Source: Paramarasmius palmivorus (lineage: Eukaryota; Basidiomycota; Agaricomycetes; Agaricales; Marasmiaceae). Taken from it: DNA of 64,000 nt. Positions 26,050-37,552 of the stretch are shown here, one piece after another. The notes below the pieces were generated by a model, which saw only the letters and a program-made list of their open reading frames with translations, was not told the origin of the DNA and made no database searches. The DNA lies in assembly GCA_037176845.1 (NCBI GenBank), contig JAYKXP010000026.1, positions 602,411 to 666,410 of the forward strand, read 5' to 3'. Positions within the stretch are counted from its first letter, which is position 1; every line of letters starts with the position of its first letter. The translations under genes were made by a program, and so were the position numbers.

Positions 26050-26590
26050 ATCTGCTAGTGGTAACTATCAAGTCCCTTTTTCCAGAACCTGATACTCCGA
26101 TTCCGCATCTTGTCCAGTTCCGATCTACTTCATCAGCATGCCACAGGTGCTATTTTAAGTACTTCACTGCTATCCGGAGATAGGCTCGAATCCGAAAAAT
26201 GCTTTTGCGTCGCCTATTCTTCCGATCTGTACTTTCGGGTCATCAGGTATGGTTCAGAACATACCTAAGTGTTCCACCACAAACTCCGGTAGCCAGTGTC
26301 TGGACCAAAATATCAGCTGTACGGACGTTCTCGAATTTTCATTGCCGCCTATGAGATGACATAGGGTCCTCTGGCACCTCTTTTCCTTTCGAATCTACCA
26401 GGTTACCGAAGATGTCGGGAAAGCACTTCGCTTACCGTATAAGTACACGCAGTCCAAAATAATGTAGGAACGTGTAATAAACATGCAGCATACATACTGA
26501 TAAACGGCGACCTATGAACCTTAAAATCATCCAGTGAAGACACCGCATCCGGGGATAAGTATATTTTCACTCGATATCCTGCACATTCGG
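26050..26590. repeat. diverged direct repeat, copy 2
   Basis: Counterpart of 25231-25930, shorter by about 150 bp. It contains no open frame of note. It could be a pair of degraded solo LTRs or a duplicated decayed gene; there is not enough to choose. Confidence 0.45.
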
Positions 26591-26823
26591 GAGCTGATCA
26601 AACAATGTTTATTTACACAGCTACTAGGTCGTTATAGATCTGGTAGTGTTCATGAAGGAGTATATAATAAATAGGCGGGGATGGTATCAACGAGTCAACA
26701 ACCTGGATAGAGATATGTACATTCCAAGAGAGGGAAAGCATGCATAGAGGTGATGGGTATCCGGGAAAACACGCGCCCAGCGCTTCAAACTTGGGTATTC
26801 GCCCGCTGCATTGGCTGCTGTAT

Positions 26824-28919
26824 CTAGGCAAGGACTGCATCGAGGGACAAAGTAGTCCCTTGGCTAAGTAAGTCCTGAACGGACTTCTCGAACCCGAGGC
26901 GCTCCTGCTCTCCAGAAATCTTAAAGTGGGTGGTCGATCCTAGAATCCGGTCTCGCAAGTCGGGTTTATGCCCGATCAACACATATTGAAGGCCCCGAAG
27001 GGGAGTAGATTTGTCGACAGTCACTACGGACACAGTTAATTTAGATGTATCAGCTAGAACGATTTTGGAGACATACGTTCTACCTGGTTGCCCTCAATGT
27101 TGATTGTCACTTTGGTGTCCGCCGGTGGGGATGGTTTATTGAAGTTCTATTTCGGTTGAGTTTGTCAATTGGTGGTGTAAAGCGTATAACGTTTATTCTT
27201 CACAAACCTCTCCTTTTTTCTCGAAGCAATTGTTCAATTTGCTGAGTTGCTCCTTATCTTTGTTCCTCGCGTCGGTCATGCTCTGCTCCCAGTTGCCATT
27301 CTGCCACTCGGTACCTTTCTGTATAATGATTATAGATCAGGGAGGGAAGACCTGAAAGAACACATCGAAATACCTCAAAGTCCTCGAAGCTCTTCTTGAT
27401 CGAAGTCTGGGCCGCGTCAAATTTTCCCGTGACATTCGCGAGTTCTTCGGACGCTATTTCTTTGAGTCTTCCGTCTTTAGTAGCCTCGCGCGCAAAGTCC
27501 AAAGCGTCCTTGGCATTCTTGAGTGCGCTGAAGATTTCTTCAGCGGTTATACTGAGAGCTAGCTGAGCAGCTACTCACGGTTCCAAGATATTATAGGCTG
27601 TCTTCTTCTTCTCGTCCTTATCTTTCTCGGCCATGAATACGGCGGCCAATGCTTTGCATTCCTTGATAAGTGTGACGGCTTGTAAAAAGTAAGGACGACG
27701 GATCTTTGCGGCGTCCTTTCTGAGGCCCCAATAGAAAGCAGGCAGATCCGCAATGATCTAGGAAATCAGGTTGAGATAACTCGCGATTTAGCCAATAAAA
27801 AGGACATACAGATTTCAGCAAATCAATGAATGCTGTCCATTTCGTCTCCACTGATTCTTGGTCCGTCGGGTTAGCTAGCTGTTCGTCGATAAGTTTTCCC
27901 AGACTGCCAAAAAGGTCAAAGTAGGTTCATATCTCAGCGACGCGACGTACTCATTAGCCGCCTGCAAGACACTCGGCGAGGTCAAGTGTTGCCAGACGCT
28001 TCGATCCGTTGTTGACGAAGCTATTTTCAAAACACCCTGTACAATCATAGCGAACTGAACCGCAATGATTTCGACCACCTGGGAAGATTATCGGCGTTGC
28101 GTCAGGAAACGGCCAATATAGAGGACGTACAGAAACAATGGTATCCGAGGAATCGTTCTTTTGGGAAAACTTGCCCAAAATGCTCGCGACTTGCTGGGAG
28201 ACATCTTGAACAGGTTCCCATCTTTCATCACCCTTGCTTTCCTCGTGAAGTGTCTTGATAGCCTCATCAAGCGAAGATATAAATACGTAGTCATCGCGCA
28301 CGCCAGACCCGATGCGAAGAGGAGGATCCATAGTGAGCTAAAGGTGCCTGTCAGTACGGGTCGGCTCGTGTAGTTCAATCAAGCAGTATCTCACTCCTGG
28401 GATGCCGCGTAGAGTTGTAACAAGTCCATTGATTGCATTTCTGCTCGTACCCCACAGTTCGACAGAGTCCACACATCCTTCGATGCTGGTGTATGCAGCG
28501 AAATATTCTGCTTCCAGCTTCACTCCATCAGAGAGATAGAAGTCAAACAGAAAGCTAATGCACGAGTCAGTTGTGAAAGTAGAGGTTTAGCGAGAAATAA
28601 CTGACTCTTCCAAGGGCTCGATAGCATTTGTGTATTCTGCAAAGAGCTCCCATTGATCGTCCGAGTTTGAGGTGTCTGTATCGACTAAGTCGATGAGGGT
28701 GATGATATGGTCATTGATGTCCCTTGCACCAGAGACCAAGTCGTAGAGGAGATGCGTATTGTGTTTGGCAGAACAGACTTCATGGCCTATGAGTTTGACA
28801 AGGTTGGATATAATAAGGGTCGCTTCATGAGCATCCCTCGAATGCCTGGAGCGAGTAAGAGCGTCGAAGAGAGAAAGAGGAGGATCCGGAGATTGGGTAG
28901 TTTCCTGGGGCTCAGACAT
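26824..28919 (-). CDS. A': unnamed multi-exon protein, paralogue of A
   Basis: Paralogue of the gene at 3979-6127, with the same exon order. It starts ATG 28919; the first exon contains a Pro-rich leader, SLFDALTRSR, LVKLIGHEVCSAKHNTHLL and ends EPLEE at a GTCAGT donor in the same phase as in A. Later exons carry GCVDSVELWG, RDDYVFISSLDEAIKTL, IVQGVLKIASS, KWTAFIDLLKS, KIRRPYFLQAVTL, a charged helical stretch with LKNAKDALDFAREATKDG, and a final domain with GLQYVLIGHKPDLRDRILG. It ends SLDAVLA. It appears intact. Unlike A, no M-type gene is found at its 3' side. It lies upstream of, and on the same strand as, the NACHT gene's 3' side, with about 1.4 kb between. Confidence 0.65.
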
Positions 28920-30320
28920 TTCTGTTGTTCAAGGTTGTGAGTTGTGGTTTCAGAGCGTCTCTGGGTAGGGGGTTTATATGAGCGTTGTTCATGCCAAATC
29001 TGGTAATACAAACCCACCTGAGCAGATGCATTAGATGCTTGTAACGCGAAGAACGCGTTATGTTCAAAAGAAAGGCTGGAGAAGGTGTGGACATGAACGA
29101 TCGGAAAAAGAGACGTAGTGGTTAGCCTGAGGGAGGCCCTATGGTCTCTGGCTGGCAGTGGTTCACACGCTTGAATTTTTCTGCCGACACTTAGCGCCCA
29201 TTTTCCTGCTTGACAGCTTGCATTTGCTCCACGGTACTTACATCCTTTAGTATCCCTCCTCTCATCCAGAGTCCGACGATCGAACTGTCATAGTAGTGAA
29301 TTCAAACCTTGTCACAAGCAGGTATGTTGCTGACAATCATTCTGAATCATTCCGTCCCGCACATCGAATCGGCGCCTCCGGTACGCAGGCCATTGAATAT
29401 TGAGCGACCATCCTCTGGTTTTTTTCTGTAGGCATCTTCGGCATGTTGCTCATGCATGACTGCGCCTTTCTTTGTAGGTCAGCAGGCTATCAAGTTTCTG
29501 TCAACTCCAAGTCAACTCAAGCACTCATTGCCAACTCATCGCCCTTGTCGGCTCAACAAGGCCTCACCGGCCTCACCGGCACCTCCCGCAAGTCAACACC
29601 ACATCCTCGGATTTTACATCTAATTCAAGCTACTAAATTAAGAGAGTGCACAAGGCATACGGGATATGTTTTCATTCCAAGTGACCTTCACCCGCCAGTG
29701 TGGCGTTCTGAAACAGGACATCCAACCATGGTAAGGCATCCTGTTTCCTCGCAATATTCCATTCGCCGTGACGGGTCTTGGTCAATGCATCTCATGTATT
29801 CTTTTGAGAACAATCCGTATACCAACACTCGATGGATTTGTATTTCGCCGATCGTAGTTCCAAAGATTTGTTGCCTGCCAGTGCTACCTATCCGGTGCTA
29901 CGAGCATAAGTTCAGGAAGGTACGATACACTTTCGCAGTGCTACCCTTCAAGTGTGCCGAAGAGTCTGGTATAGAGATGTAATTCCCGACACTACGCATT
30001 GGATTCAGAAAACAGGTGCTAGTTGCGAGGTTCCGAAGGACACCGCAGTGTAAACGACCATGCCATCTTGGAAAACCGTTACGGGCTTCCTGGTTGTCCC
30101 TGTATATTCAATGCGGAAGCTGAAAGTTCATGTTAGACATGCACAAGACAGAATTGTGCACCGATGACCTCGGGTGCTAACAAGCGCTGGGCTGCTTCCC
30201 AGTGAGTTGTCAATCTCCACGACTACTCCTGGAAATTGAAGTCACTGAAGAGCTGATGTATAGACATTACACGATTATGCTGGATATGTAAAACGTCGAG
30301 ACTCGACACGAAGTCTTGTC
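28920..30320. other. spacer between A' start and NACHT 3' end
   Basis: About 1.4 kb. It contains the A' promoter and one open frame of 179 codons (29443-29982, plus strand) listed separately. A short tandem duplication GGCCTCACCGGCCTCACCGG occurs near 29562-29581. Nothing else is recognised. Confidence 0.45.
29443..29982 (+). CDS. uncharacterised open reading frame, doubtful
   Basis: A 179-codon uninterrupted frame, among the longest in this spacer, starting ATG 29443. The translation contains no domain, signal peptide or repeat that I recognise, has a mixed composition rich in Ser, Arg and His, and lacks introns, which is atypical for genes in this window. It may be a chance frame or a relic. 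No paralogue is present elsewhere in the window. Confidence 0.2.
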   Translation: MLLMHDCAFLCRSAGYQVSVNSKSTQALIANSSPLSAQQGLTGLTGTSRKSTPHPRILHLIQATKLRECTRHTGYVFIPSDLHPPVWRSETGHPTMVRHPVSSQYSIRRDGSWSMHLMYSFENNPYTNTRWICISPIVVPKICCLPVLPIRCYEHKFRKVRYTFAVLPFKCAEESGIEM

Positions 30321-32545
30321 CTATCGATACCGAACATGGTACACGACACGCTTTTTACAATCAGGGCATACATACATTGAACAATGTGGCGACCGATTAG
30401 CCGGTGAAAGCACCATTGCCAGTTCGCAGCACCATTGCTTGCCAAACGAAAGGCGTTCTTCTTCAAAGAGATCGGGGTATTCCATCAACCTTTTTCGCAG
30501 GTTGTCGAGATTTGGGGGATTTTCCTCTTCAAAAAGGTAGTATCCCATAATGGTGGCTGCTGCTTCTAACACCTCCGAAACTTTTGCCGAAATGTTTAAA
30601 TCTGACACATCAACATGAAAACCCTTGGTGTACTTGAGGAAGTTGTCGACTATTTTAATATCGGTTTTCACCTAGTAAGGGAATTGCGATCCGTAGATTT
30701 AGAACATTAACTATTGTTCTTTGCACTAGTGTGCCACCGAGCACTCACCGTGTTTCTTTGTAGTAGCGACTTGTGCTGAAAGAAGAAACGCTGAACGTTG
30801 CGGAAGGCATGCCGTGGCGCTCCTGCTGGTTGCGGCGTGCGTAAAAACAATGCTATTGCGGATCCAAGACCTAGATCGAAATTGGCATCTCGAAGAGATG
30901 ACAAAACTGCTTCGGAGAACCCGCTTTGCAAACAATGGTATCCCCACCAATCCCATGCCTTTCGGAATAGTTCTTCCTTGGGCCTATGAAAGTCCGTAAG
31001 CGCAAGCCGGACTGAGCAAGCCAATTTCTGGTTACATACTGCGGCATTCCTTTGCGTTTCCATTCAAAAGCACCTTGAACATACTGACCAATGACACGAA
31101 TGAAGCAGCATGCAATGAAACCATGCTGGCTCGCTCTATCTCCCACATAGAATTCCTCTGATCTGGCCGCGTCTTGGAGGAACTCACTGAAAGATATGTG
31201 CGGGGCACGAATTTCTTCATCGGGTCCACGAATATCAAGGACAGAGTGCATTCCAACTAACGTCGCCCCGATCTCCCCTTCGTCTAGTGATAAGAGTGCT
31301 TCAACCCTCGAGGGTGTGCATGGGCAAAGACTATCTGCCAATCGAAATGCTGATAGAGCCCGTAAAGCTTGCTGCACATCGCACCGATAAGGGTTGCACC
31401 GAAGGATTTGTTTGTAAAGAAGGTCAATGTTCGCGAATGGAATATCTTGTTTCCTTGGATTAAGAACCCGCCTCAGCTGAGGGATAGGGACAGAATATCT
31501 GTTATCAACGAATTCGATCACGGTCGCGGCGTAGAGAAACTGTTTGCTTGCTCTTGCCACGAGTGATTCAATGATGTCCAGGGAGGGCCACGGATATGGG
31601 ACATCGGGTAATTTGATTCTGCGAATACGCTCAAATTCACCCTCCAAATAACGTTTGATGTCGCCGTCCGTTGGGTATTTTGTGTCTAAAGGGACACGAC
31701 AAACCAATTCGGGCCCAAATTCGAGGAAGATCTCGTGAATATGTTGCTCGAATCTACTGACAATGAGGAATCGCACGCCTATGTCCTGTAGGGATAGAGT
31801 CTTGCACATGACACAGAGAATCTCCTGTTGTTCTTGTCTGCCTTTTTCGCGGGAACTGCTCTCTCCGTTTCTATCTTCACATTCATCCAGACCATCGATA
31901 ATGATAATCCAAGAAAGTGGAGTACGTCCCTCTGCAAGCAGTGTGCTTTGCACACGCGAAAGAGGCTCGACAATGAGTTCTCGGAACTGGATGGCGAGTG
32001 TAGCAGATAAAACACTGCGGTCCATTCGGATCTTTTGAGCAATTGGTTCCCGTATCTCTGGAATATGCCTCGAGAGGTCGTGAGCAATGGATAAAAACAG
32101 CGGCTGTGAATTATTTCGCATTGGATCACCATACGAGAAAAAGAATGATGAGGCTAAATAGCCATTCTGTGAACTGGCTTCAGCCATGGTTTGGGCAATT
32201 GTTGATTTTCCTGTACCGGCAGGTCCATGTAGCCAAAGTACAGGATTGGCTGGCGATTGGTTGTAAATCCAGCTGTGAAGATCACTTTGAACCTCCTGAC
32301 GAGTATTCGGATAACAATGAAGAGGCGGGTTGCATTTCCAGGAGCTGTGAGTCGCGCCTACGTCCTTTATAGCTCTCCAGAGATAATCGAGTGCTGCAAA
32401 TCGATATTTTAGTCATTAGAGTATTTCACAACACAAAGGACAAACGATCTGTAGTTGAATTATAGTTGTTGTTGATCTGGGGTCCGTTGACGTTGTTGAA
32501 AGTTCCTCCTTGGATGCGGAAACTATGGTTGTTGTGGAAAGCCAT
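30321..32545 (-). CDS. NACHT-domain NTPase (NLR-like protein)
   Basis: STAND-class signalling NTPase typical of Agaricomycete NLR-like families. ATG 32545 opens a short exon with an Asn/Gly-rich segment (RIQGGTFNNVNGPQINNN) that joins across a short intron to PLDYLWRAIKDVGATHSSW. The NACHT core follows: Walker A HGPAGTGKST, Walker B WIIIIDGLDEC, sensor region GVRFLIVSRFE, and the helical WYPTD-like block PTDGDIKRYLEGEFERI. Downstream is the winged-helix/arm region with ALRALSAF, PHISFSEFLQD and C-terminal exons ending VVYHVRYR. No WD40, ANK or TPR repeats are visible, so the receptor domain is short or absent. It is divergent from B' (about 310 bp between the starts as annotated). In ascomycetes NLR-like proteins mediate incompatibility and host defence; a role here is inferred. 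Confidence 0.85.
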
Positions 32546-32857
32546 TAGAATTGCAGTACTGGGTTGCGACCAAAAGAGTGATGCGACATCCCATGGCTGT
32601 GCTGCTGACAAAATTGCGCACTAGTTATCTTCCAACGGTCATTTGACTTGGGGACAAAAGACAACTTTGACAGATGGAAGAAATAACCAGCGTGTTGGTG
32701 AGTGTGTTCCATGCTGCAAACACGTTGTTCAAATGTTCCCAAATTTACTACTCGCAGTCTCGCACAGACAATGGATGTCAGATGCATTACTTCCAGAATA
32801 CTTCCGAGAACTTCAACTGGCGCTCATATTTCATTTCAAGACCCGAACTTCACGCAG

Positions 32858-35800
32858 ATGAACTCACAGGCTATCAGCGTATCCCGCGTCCCTTCCTCAT
32901 ATTCCTCCTCTCCCGTATTGGATGGGATCTTTGCAAATGACTCTCCCAGCCTTTATACGAAAAATGATGGGATGCGTAGGCAGAACTAGACGAACGTACT
33001 ACGCTCAAGCAGTTGTAGTTGTTCGAGCCTGTCAAGAACTGCAGGAAAGATACCAAGATATCATACAATTTGCTGGCCCAGATGCAGAACGGTACGTCGC
33101 AACCACCAACGTATATGCATGTCCTTAAACATCGTGATTTAGGGCACGCACCAAGATCAACAGCATAATCACTCTCGCTGAAGAATGCCTTTCATCAGCG
33201 GCCCAAGAGACCAAAAATCCGTTCGTCCGGTTCAGCACTCAGCTGAAAGAGCATCGAGATGATCCAACCTTTGGAGATGTCTGTATCAGCTACAACTCCA
33301 AAGAACTCTCAGCCAGCGCACTAACATGTCGAAAGGTCGTCCACATCTACAACAAAGAATTGGCTGAAGCTTGCACACGCGATAAATCCAAGATGTCCCG
33401 CTTTCAACAATTGTTTTCACGAGGAAAGAAAAAGGTATTCATCGCAACTTTGTATCTCAGTAGCTTCCAGTGGATTTGAAGCACATATATTTGCAGTTTC
33501 AAGACGGGTTCTCCGGTGCACTTACTCTGACCATTCAGAGCTGCAAGAATAATTCGCCCTTTGAGTCAGACATTGCCGTAGAAGGCAAGCTCTTTCTTGG
33601 CCCAATCCTTTTCGGAAGACTGACGGGTCGTTCCAAAGTGTTGTACCGGTGGGGGGATACACTCGATGGTATAATATGGTTGCTTGCCAAGGCGCGGTTC
33701 ATGCAATCTGTATCCTACAAGGAGCAGGTCTCAAAAAAAGGGCTCGAACCTCGCAAGGTGCAACTTTCTGAACAGGAGTCCGAGTTCCCCCTCCCTCGTA
33801 ATCCCCATTTATACATACCCTTCACTTTGAACCAATGGAAATCAGGAGAGCATCAAAGGGTCGAACCCCTGTTCAATCTGGACCAATCTACACGGGATGG
33901 AGTAACAACGTTTCGCCTTATACCTGACAGAGATTTGGTGCTCTACTGCGATTATACGAAGAGGAAATTCGGGAACCTATGGAAGATTGATGATAACGAC
34001 CATCGTTTTTTGATGAAAGGTACGTCTACGCGCATTATGCAGGTTAGCCATGGTGGTCTCAGTGGATTCACTTCAAGATCTATACGGAAATCTGCACGTA
34101 TCTTCGTCGGTTTTCAAACCTGTTTCAACAACTTCGTCAACAAGCGACGGCATGGAGCTATATGAGTGGTCTAAATGCCTTAATCAAGTCCTATTCGAGT
34201 ATAAAGCGCGGGATACCAAGCTGACAATGGTGCGCAGGCTATCTTCAGGGGCCAATAGAAAACCAATACTCTCTGCTATCCTCCTTCCATCTCCGACTGG
34301 CGTACTGTCTATCGTAACGCTCGTGTTACCGGACTCCTCATCATCCGAGTCATCGCCACCGTCAGATGAGAACACAACTAAAGAGTCGACGCCATCAAGT
34401 GATACGGAAACCCTGTCTTCCATCGCGGGGGATACAATGGGGAAACCATTCCTTGCGCATTCCTCAGGTATGTAAATGTAATCATCTTTTGTCCAGAAGC
34501 TCAAATCCACAACCCTTAGCAGGTTCCAAAGACTCACTGCCATCAAGCTCCAATCCGCTTTTGATTGAAGGTGACGAAGTCTCTGTAATTCCCAAGAGGA
34601 CAGAGACCTCCGCTCGTGACTTGCTCTGCACGATTTCGCCTCGAACGGCATTACCGTCTTCTGACGAGCAGGTTCCTGGCGATGAGGAGCCGACAACGTC
34701 CGCCGATACGGATTCTCAGAATTCTGTCTTAGAGGCAGGGCCAAAACAGCTCCCAAGTACAATGTCACCTAGTCTATCTCGCCGTTCAACCAATCAGACG
34801 AGTACTCGAGCTAGCGCTCTGCGTCCTTGGAACGCAGGTCCAGGTTGGAGGGTGTCGTCCTCTCCAGACTCAAAGCAGAACACAGGGGTAGCTACGGGCC
34901 AACAAAAGAAGTCACTGCACACAGGCTTACCACGGAGAGACTCGATTTGTCCCGATGATCATGCTTCTTCGATGTCACCTCGCTCTTCCAAAGATTACAA
35001 AACGTCCGCGTCATTGGCCGATTCAGGCAGGAATGCGATGGCGCAGCTTCGAAGCCCGTCACACCATAGTGTCAATCAGAACTATGCCGGGAGACGGGCA
35101 CAGCCATCACCTACCACTGGCATGTCCACGATATCCGCCACTAGTAGTCCTGCCCCTCATTCGAAAATGTCGGCGAGGGTACCCACTCAAAGCTCTCGAA
35201 CTAGGGCTCCAGTGCGGCAAACTGCTTCGAGTGCATCGGCAGCAGAACGAGCCAATGTTCACGGTGGATCGTCGACACCATCACAAACTCTGAAAAAGAA
35301 ACCGCTGCCACCATCCCATCTGACAGCGTCTACCGTTGCTGCACAGGATGCACCTAGCAGTATGGATATAGCAATGCCAGGGAGCTCACCAACGGTGGGC
35401 CAGGTAGAAGGTCACGGTCGTGTTTCTTCCTTGTCGCCTCCGGCATTCCAGCCATCGTCACACCATGCTTTCAAAGAGATCTCGGGTTCACTGCTGTCTC
35501 GTCCTGACAGAGCTTTAGGGGCCTCCATGATGGCTTCCAGTACTGCTGAGCAGCCACCAGAATCCTCATCTTCTCCCTCACACCCGAGATTAACGCCAGA
35601 CGGCAGTAGCTCCCTGGTTCCTCCATCAGAGAACAACACAGAGAAATACGGCGTTCCTCGTTCTGAGACTCCCTTGGTAGTACGACAACCTTCAAACCAA
35701 AGCGTTTCCACAAATGAGGATCCACAGCGTCAATTGACGGAGTTCCCAAAGCAAAGCACTTTGATGAGGGACCCGGCACCGGATCTGACAAAGAAATGCC

Positions 35801-36570
35801 TTTCTCTGTCAAAAGATTTGGCGGCACACACTTTAGGCTCGGAGGACTCCTTGACATCGTCCTTTTCGTGCAAGGGGTTACCGTCAAAGGGTCGGCTTGT
35901 CAATGTCGCACCCTCGGAGACATTAGCCGATACGACAGGCCACTATCTCGTTACACCTTCATCTCTGAGCTCTCAAACTCCAGGGCGAGAAACTGCAAGT
36001 GTCGTGGCAGCGGGCCAGCCGGATATTCCATCATCAAGATGGCCATCGCCGCACCAAGCCTTGAAATCCAGTCCCGTTGCCCAGCCAACAGAAACACCAA
36101 AAATATTGTCACCCGTCCCAAGCTCACCAAATCACAGTGTTCCTCAGTCAGATAGTTCCTCGCTGCCTCTTTCAACCGAGAAATCGGCGGGACCGTCTTA
36201 CCCTATTGAAGACAATGGCGCACATACTTTGATTCCAGAGTTCTCAGAACATGCGACACAGAGGGAGCCCATCGCAACTCTGCAATCGGGGGAACAATTG
36301 GCTTCAGTTTGTCCCTCTATCGCCAGAGATACGAACTTGTTATCTTCAAGCCGGGAAGCTCCTATAGATATGCACATACGCATGCCCGGTGGGACTTATC
36401 CAGCTGTGCTTTCTTCGAAGATACTCTCTCCAGCAGCGTCGAACGAAGCCGCTTCAGGTAATATGACGAGTTCACCCCCCCAGTCCCGCACTGTTCCGCC
36501 AGAACTAGCTATCAAGAAGAAGAAAGGTTGGATCCGGAGAGTGTGGGACAAGATTACTGGGCATGAATAA
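32858..36570 (+). CDS. B': unnamed protein with long Ser/Pro-rich tail and basic amphipathic end
   Basis: Paralogue of B (1716-3600). The leader has AISVSRVPSSYSSSPVL; helices follow with VGRTRRTYYAQAVVVVRACQELQERYQD-like sequence (about 32960-33065); a second helical exon (33145-33432) contains KVVHIYNKELAEACTRD; the core exon (33494-34020) has FGRLTGRSKVLYRWGDTLDG, RNPHLYI, FGNLWKI and ends FLMK at an intron, exactly as in B. After EWSKCLNQVL a disordered Ser/Thr/Pro-rich region of about 650 residues follows, much longer than in B. The protein ends KKKKGWIRRVWDKITGHE, matching the Trp-Arg-Arg tail of B. The start at 32858 is tentative. The stop is 8 bp from that of convergent M3. Possibly membrane-binding through its tail (inference). 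Confidence 0.65.
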
Positions 36571-36578
36571 CGTATCGA

Positions 36579-37552
36579 TTATGGCAGGATAAATAAGGTG
36601 CAAAGTGGTAAAGCAACAAAAGCACTCGTGCCAATGGTGACTACTCTGGCTGCAGTCGAGCCTTTCATCCAGATAAATAATATCACTTCAGCTAGTAGAC
36701 AGGTGAATCCGAGAGTGAGACAAATGAACCCTATATATGTTTGGATTTGTCACTAGCTACAGCCCTTTTAGTGTCCAATACTCACAATGATGTTTCACCC
36801 AGTACCACGAAGATTTGAGCCCGTACCGTTGAAGAAGGGCGTGTGTAAAGGATATGTACCCTTCTTGTGTAGGATGTGAATTACGCTTGGATGCGCAGAA
36901 GGCCAGCTCTCCAAGCTGGTATAAAAGTAGCAGAGACGTCGACGTTGCGCCTAGGTTGAATATCACGGAACAGTACGATAATATAACGAGTGCCGATGTC
37001 GTTTTGGGGTGTTCAGCGGACAGACGGTCAGTAATGGTATCGAAGTATAGCATGAGTTGTATCGAGGCCAAGGTGATAATTGAACACTAAGAAAACACGT
37101 TAGCAAGGTAGATGACCTAGACGTAAAGGCTGGCGTGTACGGCAACGATGGCAGCTTTGAGGGACCTAAACCAGTTGTTTTGTATTGCTTTGACCAACTT
37201 GGGGAGTTTATCTGCATATTCCGACTGACGTTAGTAGAGGTGACACAAATCGCAGAAATCAGACGCACATGTCAACAACAAGTCATTTCCTAACCCTGGT
37301 AGCCAATTGCTCGAACTTGCGTTCGAAATTGGTCTGGGGCTAATTCGTTCTAGAACGCCATGAATGTTTTATAGATTCAGAAATAACGACTCTGTACCAT
37401 GGTTAAAGCTGCGTTGGGAAGGAATACGTGGTTGAGCTAGCAATGGTTGAGACTCATGATTGGGCGCGAGAAGCTGAATCCACTGTACCGAGACGGGATG
37501 GAACTACTACTGTTGAGATAGACTGTTCATTGTCACTTGGGCTTGGAATCAT
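36579..37552 (-). CDS. M3: small four-TM protein, paralogue of M1 and M2
   Basis: Seven exons, reconstructed with open joins. ATG 37552 gives MIPSPSDNEQSISTVVVPSR; three short exons follow to NDLLLT, then the conserved YKLPKLVKAIQNNW (M1 has YNLPPLVEAMQEKY), a phase-0 intron, and TM1 around SIITLASIQLML. TM2 is SALVILSYCSVIFNLGATSTSLLL; a cytosolic loop with PTQEGYISFTHALLQRYGL matches PPEEGYISRNITIFKRYGL of M1. The last intron again rebuilds a Trp codon, followed by FICLTLGFTCLLAEVILFIW and VVTIGTSAFVALPLCTLFIL. The protein ends ILP. Convergent with B', with 8 bp between stop codons. Intron positions and phases equal those in M1 and M2, which makes the model firm. Function unknown. Confidence 0.75.

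Larger units (their letters stand above)
24702..26823. other. gene-poor spacer between CTP synthase and A'
   Basis: No supportable gene. Several short frames occur in the upstream part but none shows a motif. Two diverged direct repeats occupy much of 25.2-26.6 kb and are listed separately. Confidence 0.5.
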
